Shown here one piece after another: positions 7,681 through 10,192 of a stretch of DNA of 10,192 bases. The notes under the pieces are model-generated. The model worked only from the letters and a program-made list of their open reading frames with translations, ran no database searches and was not told the origin of the DNA. The position numbers were made by a program, and so were the translations under genes. The stretch lies in NCBI GenBank assembly GCA_028565635.1, contig JAOXYB010066645.1, positions 1 through 10,192 on the forward strand, given 5' to 3'. The first letter of the stretch is position 1; each line of letters begins with the position of its first letter. This DNA is from Phoronis ovalis. Taxonomy: Eukaryota > Phoronida > Phoronidae.

Positions 7681-9529
7681 ATGGAAGTACAGGTAGGCAA
7701 AAAAGTATATAGCACGTAATTTTAAAAAAATATGATTGTATGAATTATTAAAAATATCAGTTGATAAACCAAAGATAACGTGTGATTGTGAAAAAATGTG
7801 ATTCTGATTATGCTGATAGAAATGTATCGAGTCCATTTTTTTTATCAGAACAGCTTACTGCCTGAGGGCTGGCATCAGTAGGAAACAAGGGCGGTTTCTT
7901 AATCTGAATATTAAAGATTTTACTAAGTTGGTATTAATGAAAGTCGATGTGATGTATAAGTCTTCCAATTCTGTATGTTATAGTGTCATTGCCAGCCGAA
8001 AATAGCCATTGAGAGGATAATTTTGATGAGTCGCAAAGTATTCATTAAATTATGTACAGCGTCATTTACAATTTTAGGAATCACAACAGCCTGCAGAAGA
8101 AACTCAGGTTCAAGAATATGGACCAGGTGGTGTCCCGAAAGGTGCGACCACTGATCAGTATTACAGAACTAAAAATATTCCTAATAGGTTTAACAATCCT
8201 GGTATGACATTTTTATCACTTTTAATTGTGATGCGACTGCTTTCTATACAGCATTAGAAATTGTTATATGTACATCAATTCAAATATGTTAAAAAGTCTT
8301 TAATTAACTAGTGGAGGAATTGAGTAAAGTACTACATTTTTGCAAAAAATAAACCACTTTTTTAGATCTCCGAAGGGTTTCTTGGCTATATTTCAGGATG
8401 TGGATGTGCTTGCTGCTTAGGGTAAATTTTTTCGATCAACTCTATACCAAAAATTGAAAAATTTGGACCCCAAAATATATGAAAAACTATCCTGAAATTT
8501 CAATATTTTTTAATATTCAAAATATTGTTTTTGTTTTATGCGAAAAATATACCTTTCCAAGGGACGCAATATCCAAGAACATCTCATCAAGAGAGAAGTT
8601 TTAAAATACAAAAACATGTAAAACAATGCTGTGTAGAAAGTGGTTCACACATTATGGACAATGTTTCATTGATGATTTTTCTCTTACAGGTGGCAGTTAT
8701 TTGGCTGGCAATCCAGTATTTTCATGTATGAAACAATTTTCCACACCACCACCAAAGCAACAAGACCCTGATGGTGTGTAATTTATGCCAAGATTACAAT
8801 CTTATATTCAAAAAGAAACAGAACAGTTGTGTAATCTCAAGAAGCAAATTTCATTTTTTGTTTTAAAATGCCAATAAAAGGCAATTATCCTGAACTGTTT
8901 TTTTTTGCATTATTACAGAATGGTTTCAAGGATATGGACAAAAACCTCAGAATCCTATGTACAGAACTACAGCCAACACATATGGAACACTGAGTCCTAC
9001 AGTACATACAATGCCTACTAGTTTTCATGGAAAATCACAGAAATTCTCTCAGGTAATTAGCTTTAAGAATTATTTACTCTTGATGCACAATTCTGTTATT
9101 AAATATTATTTAAAAATATTAATATTCTTGCAGGACAATTTTCCCATCTTTTGTCACCTGAAGTAACAAACATCATGCGTATTCTGTGAATTCTTCTAGT
9201 GTTATGATATGTTTGTTATCTCACTGAGGATGGAATAAGTTCTGACAACTGGTGACTAGAGTTCAGGATAATTAAATGGGTATCCATGCCTGCTTTTGCC
9301 AATATCAGTACAAAACGAAAAAATGCAGAAATTATGATTTCTAGGACTAAATATCTATTGCAGCATTTCATGCACCAATTATAGTATTGTTATCAAACAG
9401 GGGCTCAAAATCAGACTAGATAAACAGACTAGTATTTCTTATTAAATTTTTATGTTTCAGCATCTAGGAACTTGTGGAATGTACAGAAATCATTCTGTAA
9501 ATACAGAACCAGACAAGAGCAAAGTATAA
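7681..9529 (+). CDS. PIERCE1: PIERCE1/PIERCE2-like ciliary microtubule inner protein, five exons, complete
   Basis: Exons are 7681-7692, 8078-8201, 8690-8773, 8919-9052 and 9461-9529 (stop TAA). Each intron has GT/AG ends, and the phases (0,1,1,0) join into 140 residues. Seen: YYRTKNIPNRFNNP (32-45), NPVFSCM (53-59), WFQGY (75-79), MYRTTANTYG (87-96), PTVHTMP (100-106), KFSQ (115-118) and GMYRNHSVN (124-132). From memory of the family, human PIERCE1 has matching RFNNPGWFRGY, YRTSNQ.YG, PTVHEMP, KFSQ and GMFRNNTLN blocks and a similar length (about 136 residues). Known role: these proteins lie inside axonemal doublet microtubules of motile cilia, help anchor outer dynein arms, and are needed for left-right patterning in mouse. 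The start has a good Kozak context (A at -3, G at +4) and no ATG lies between the TATA box and it. Exon 1 encodes only MEVQ. Oddity: NPVFSCM is a PIERCE2 trait, so exact orthology is unsettled. Family assignment is firm; the symbol is tentative. Confidence 0.88.
8690..8773 (+). other. Symmetric cassette exon 3 of the PIERCE-like gene
   Basis: The exon is 84 nt, preceded by a CTCTTACAG acceptor and followed by a weaker GTGTGT donor. It both starts and ends in phase 1, so skipping it keeps the frame and changes NNP-GG...DPD-EWFQGY to NNP-EWFQGY, which is nearly the PIERCE1 arrangement (NNPGWFRGY). It encodes residues 46-73: a glycine-rich start, GNPVFSCM, then a proline/glutamine-rich linker. 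GNPVFSCM matches what I remember of vertebrate PIERCE2. Coding status is supported by phase and motif; alternative use is inferred. Confidence 0.8.
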
Positions 9530-9811
9530 AATAATGCACTTCAATGAACACTTTAGAACATTTATTAAAAGCAAAGTGTTGGACTATTGTACTGTGTAAA
9601 CCAATTATTATTACAATGTAACAAATTTATGCATCTCAAGAGATTTTGCACTGCTGATTATTTAGAGAGGGACTGACCAAACTTGCACAGAAGTATATAC
9701 CACAATCATACAGTACGTTCAGCGCTGGTTGTTTTGGGATCCGTGTTAAATGGATTGAACTAAGTACACTTCTAACCTATTTTACATTTCTGTTAAAAAT
9801 ATACTCCGTTT

Positions 9812-9817
9812 AATAAA
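9812..9817 (+). terminator. Poly(A) signal of the PIERCE-like gene
   Basis: AATAAA lies 283 bases after the stop codon and is followed by a T/GT-rich stretch (CTTGTCTTTT, about 9830-9839), as expected downstream of a cleavage site. This implies a 3' UTR of roughly 300 bases. A variant ATTAAA occurs earlier, near 9563. Confidence 0.6.
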
Positions 9818-10025
9818 AATTCACATTTCTTGTCTTTTATTTACTATCTAAGGCAATTATTCCACTTTAATTATAGTGCCCAATGGTGTTTTAAAACATC
9901 TTACAAATTCAGATCTGTCGAGCATGTCAAACTGCTACTCCTTAGGTGAACATTAATTATGTGTGCAAGACTTATGCAGTGCATGATAGGGATGTCTCAT
10001 GGCCAATTAGAATTCTGCCAATGGT

Positions 10026-10042
10026 GTTTCTGAGGCAGAAAC
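10026..10042. repeat. Perfect 7-bp hairpin near the second hAT element
   Basis: GTTTCTG and CAGAAAC are reverse complements around AGG. The preceding CCAATGGTGTTT also occurs near 9878-9889, a small local duplication. Confidence 0.4.
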
Positions 10043-10078
10043 AATCTGCAACAAGTTGTTGTTATTAGTTTCACATTA

Positions 10079-10192
10079 CAGTGGCGGATTTACAGGTGGG
10101 CGTGGAAGGCGCACGCCCCCCCTTCCCAAGAATTAATTCTGAACATTAAATTGCAAACGTACTTCTAACAAATTGTAAAAAATATACCTATA
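10079..10192 (+). mobile_element. Left end of a second hAT-like element, cut by the window edge
   Basis: CAGTGGCGGATTTA begins at 10079 and is a typical hAT (Charlie-like) terminal sequence. It is followed by a GC-rich hairpin: GGGCGTG (10098-10104) pairs with CACGCCC (10112-10118). The eight bases before it, TCACATTA (10071-10078), would be the target duplication. The other end is outside the window, so neither length nor coding content can be judged. Confidence 0.6.

Noticed and set aside
8525-8731. Long open frame running through intron 2 into exon 3 of the PIERCE-like gene
   Set aside because: The frame does not match that of exon 3 as joined to exons 2 and 4, and the CTCTTACAG acceptor at 8689 marks the exon start.

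Overview
The window looks like AT-rich genomic DNA from a multicellular animal. It holds two intron-split genes arranged head to head, with spliceosomal GT/AG junctions, compact exons in matching phases, a poly(A) signal and abundant old repeats. No bacterial operon or long uninterrupted coding frame is present. The genes are of a kind found in animals with motile cilia, and the exon sequences are clearly diverged from the vertebrate versions I remember. An invertebrate, perhaps a lophotrochozoan, is my guess; the species cannot be named from this sequence.

Right part (about 7,500-9,840, plus strand): a complete five-exon gene for a PIERCE1/PIERCE2-family protein (piercer of microtubule wall), a small protein inside ciliary doublet microtubules. 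It encodes 140 residues, or 112 if exon 3 is skipped. Exon 3 is phase 1-1 and carries a PIERCE2-like NPVFSCM motif, while its neighbours are PIERCE1-like. One gene could therefore make both forms by exon skipping. The promoter shows an inverted CCAAT box, an X-box-like site and a TATA box.

Left and middle (7,264 leftwards, minus strand): the first four coding exons (95 residues) of a seven-transmembrane protein resembling TMEM116, an orphan GPCR-like family. They cover a glycosylatable N-terminus, TM1, TM2, the first extracellular loop and the start of TM3. The rest of the gene lies left of the window. The two start codons are 416 bp apart, so the genes probably share a bidirectional promoter.

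Repeats fill the TMEM116-like introns. Intron 1 (3,236-7,225) holds a 1,051-bp non-autonomous hAT element (4,801-5,851) with 15-bp inverted ends and a perfect 8-bp target duplication. That element carries two facing CTCF-like motifs. The intron also has a near-ideal RFX X-box at 4,667-4,679, a diverged duplication on both sides of the hAT element, and a degenerate tandem repeat. Intron 2 (943-3,191) holds an old inverted-repeat element of about 840 bp and roughly three degenerate copies of a 310-480 bp repeat. The last 114 bases begin a second hAT-like element that runs out of the window.

No RNA genes, CRISPR arrays or viral genes were recognised.
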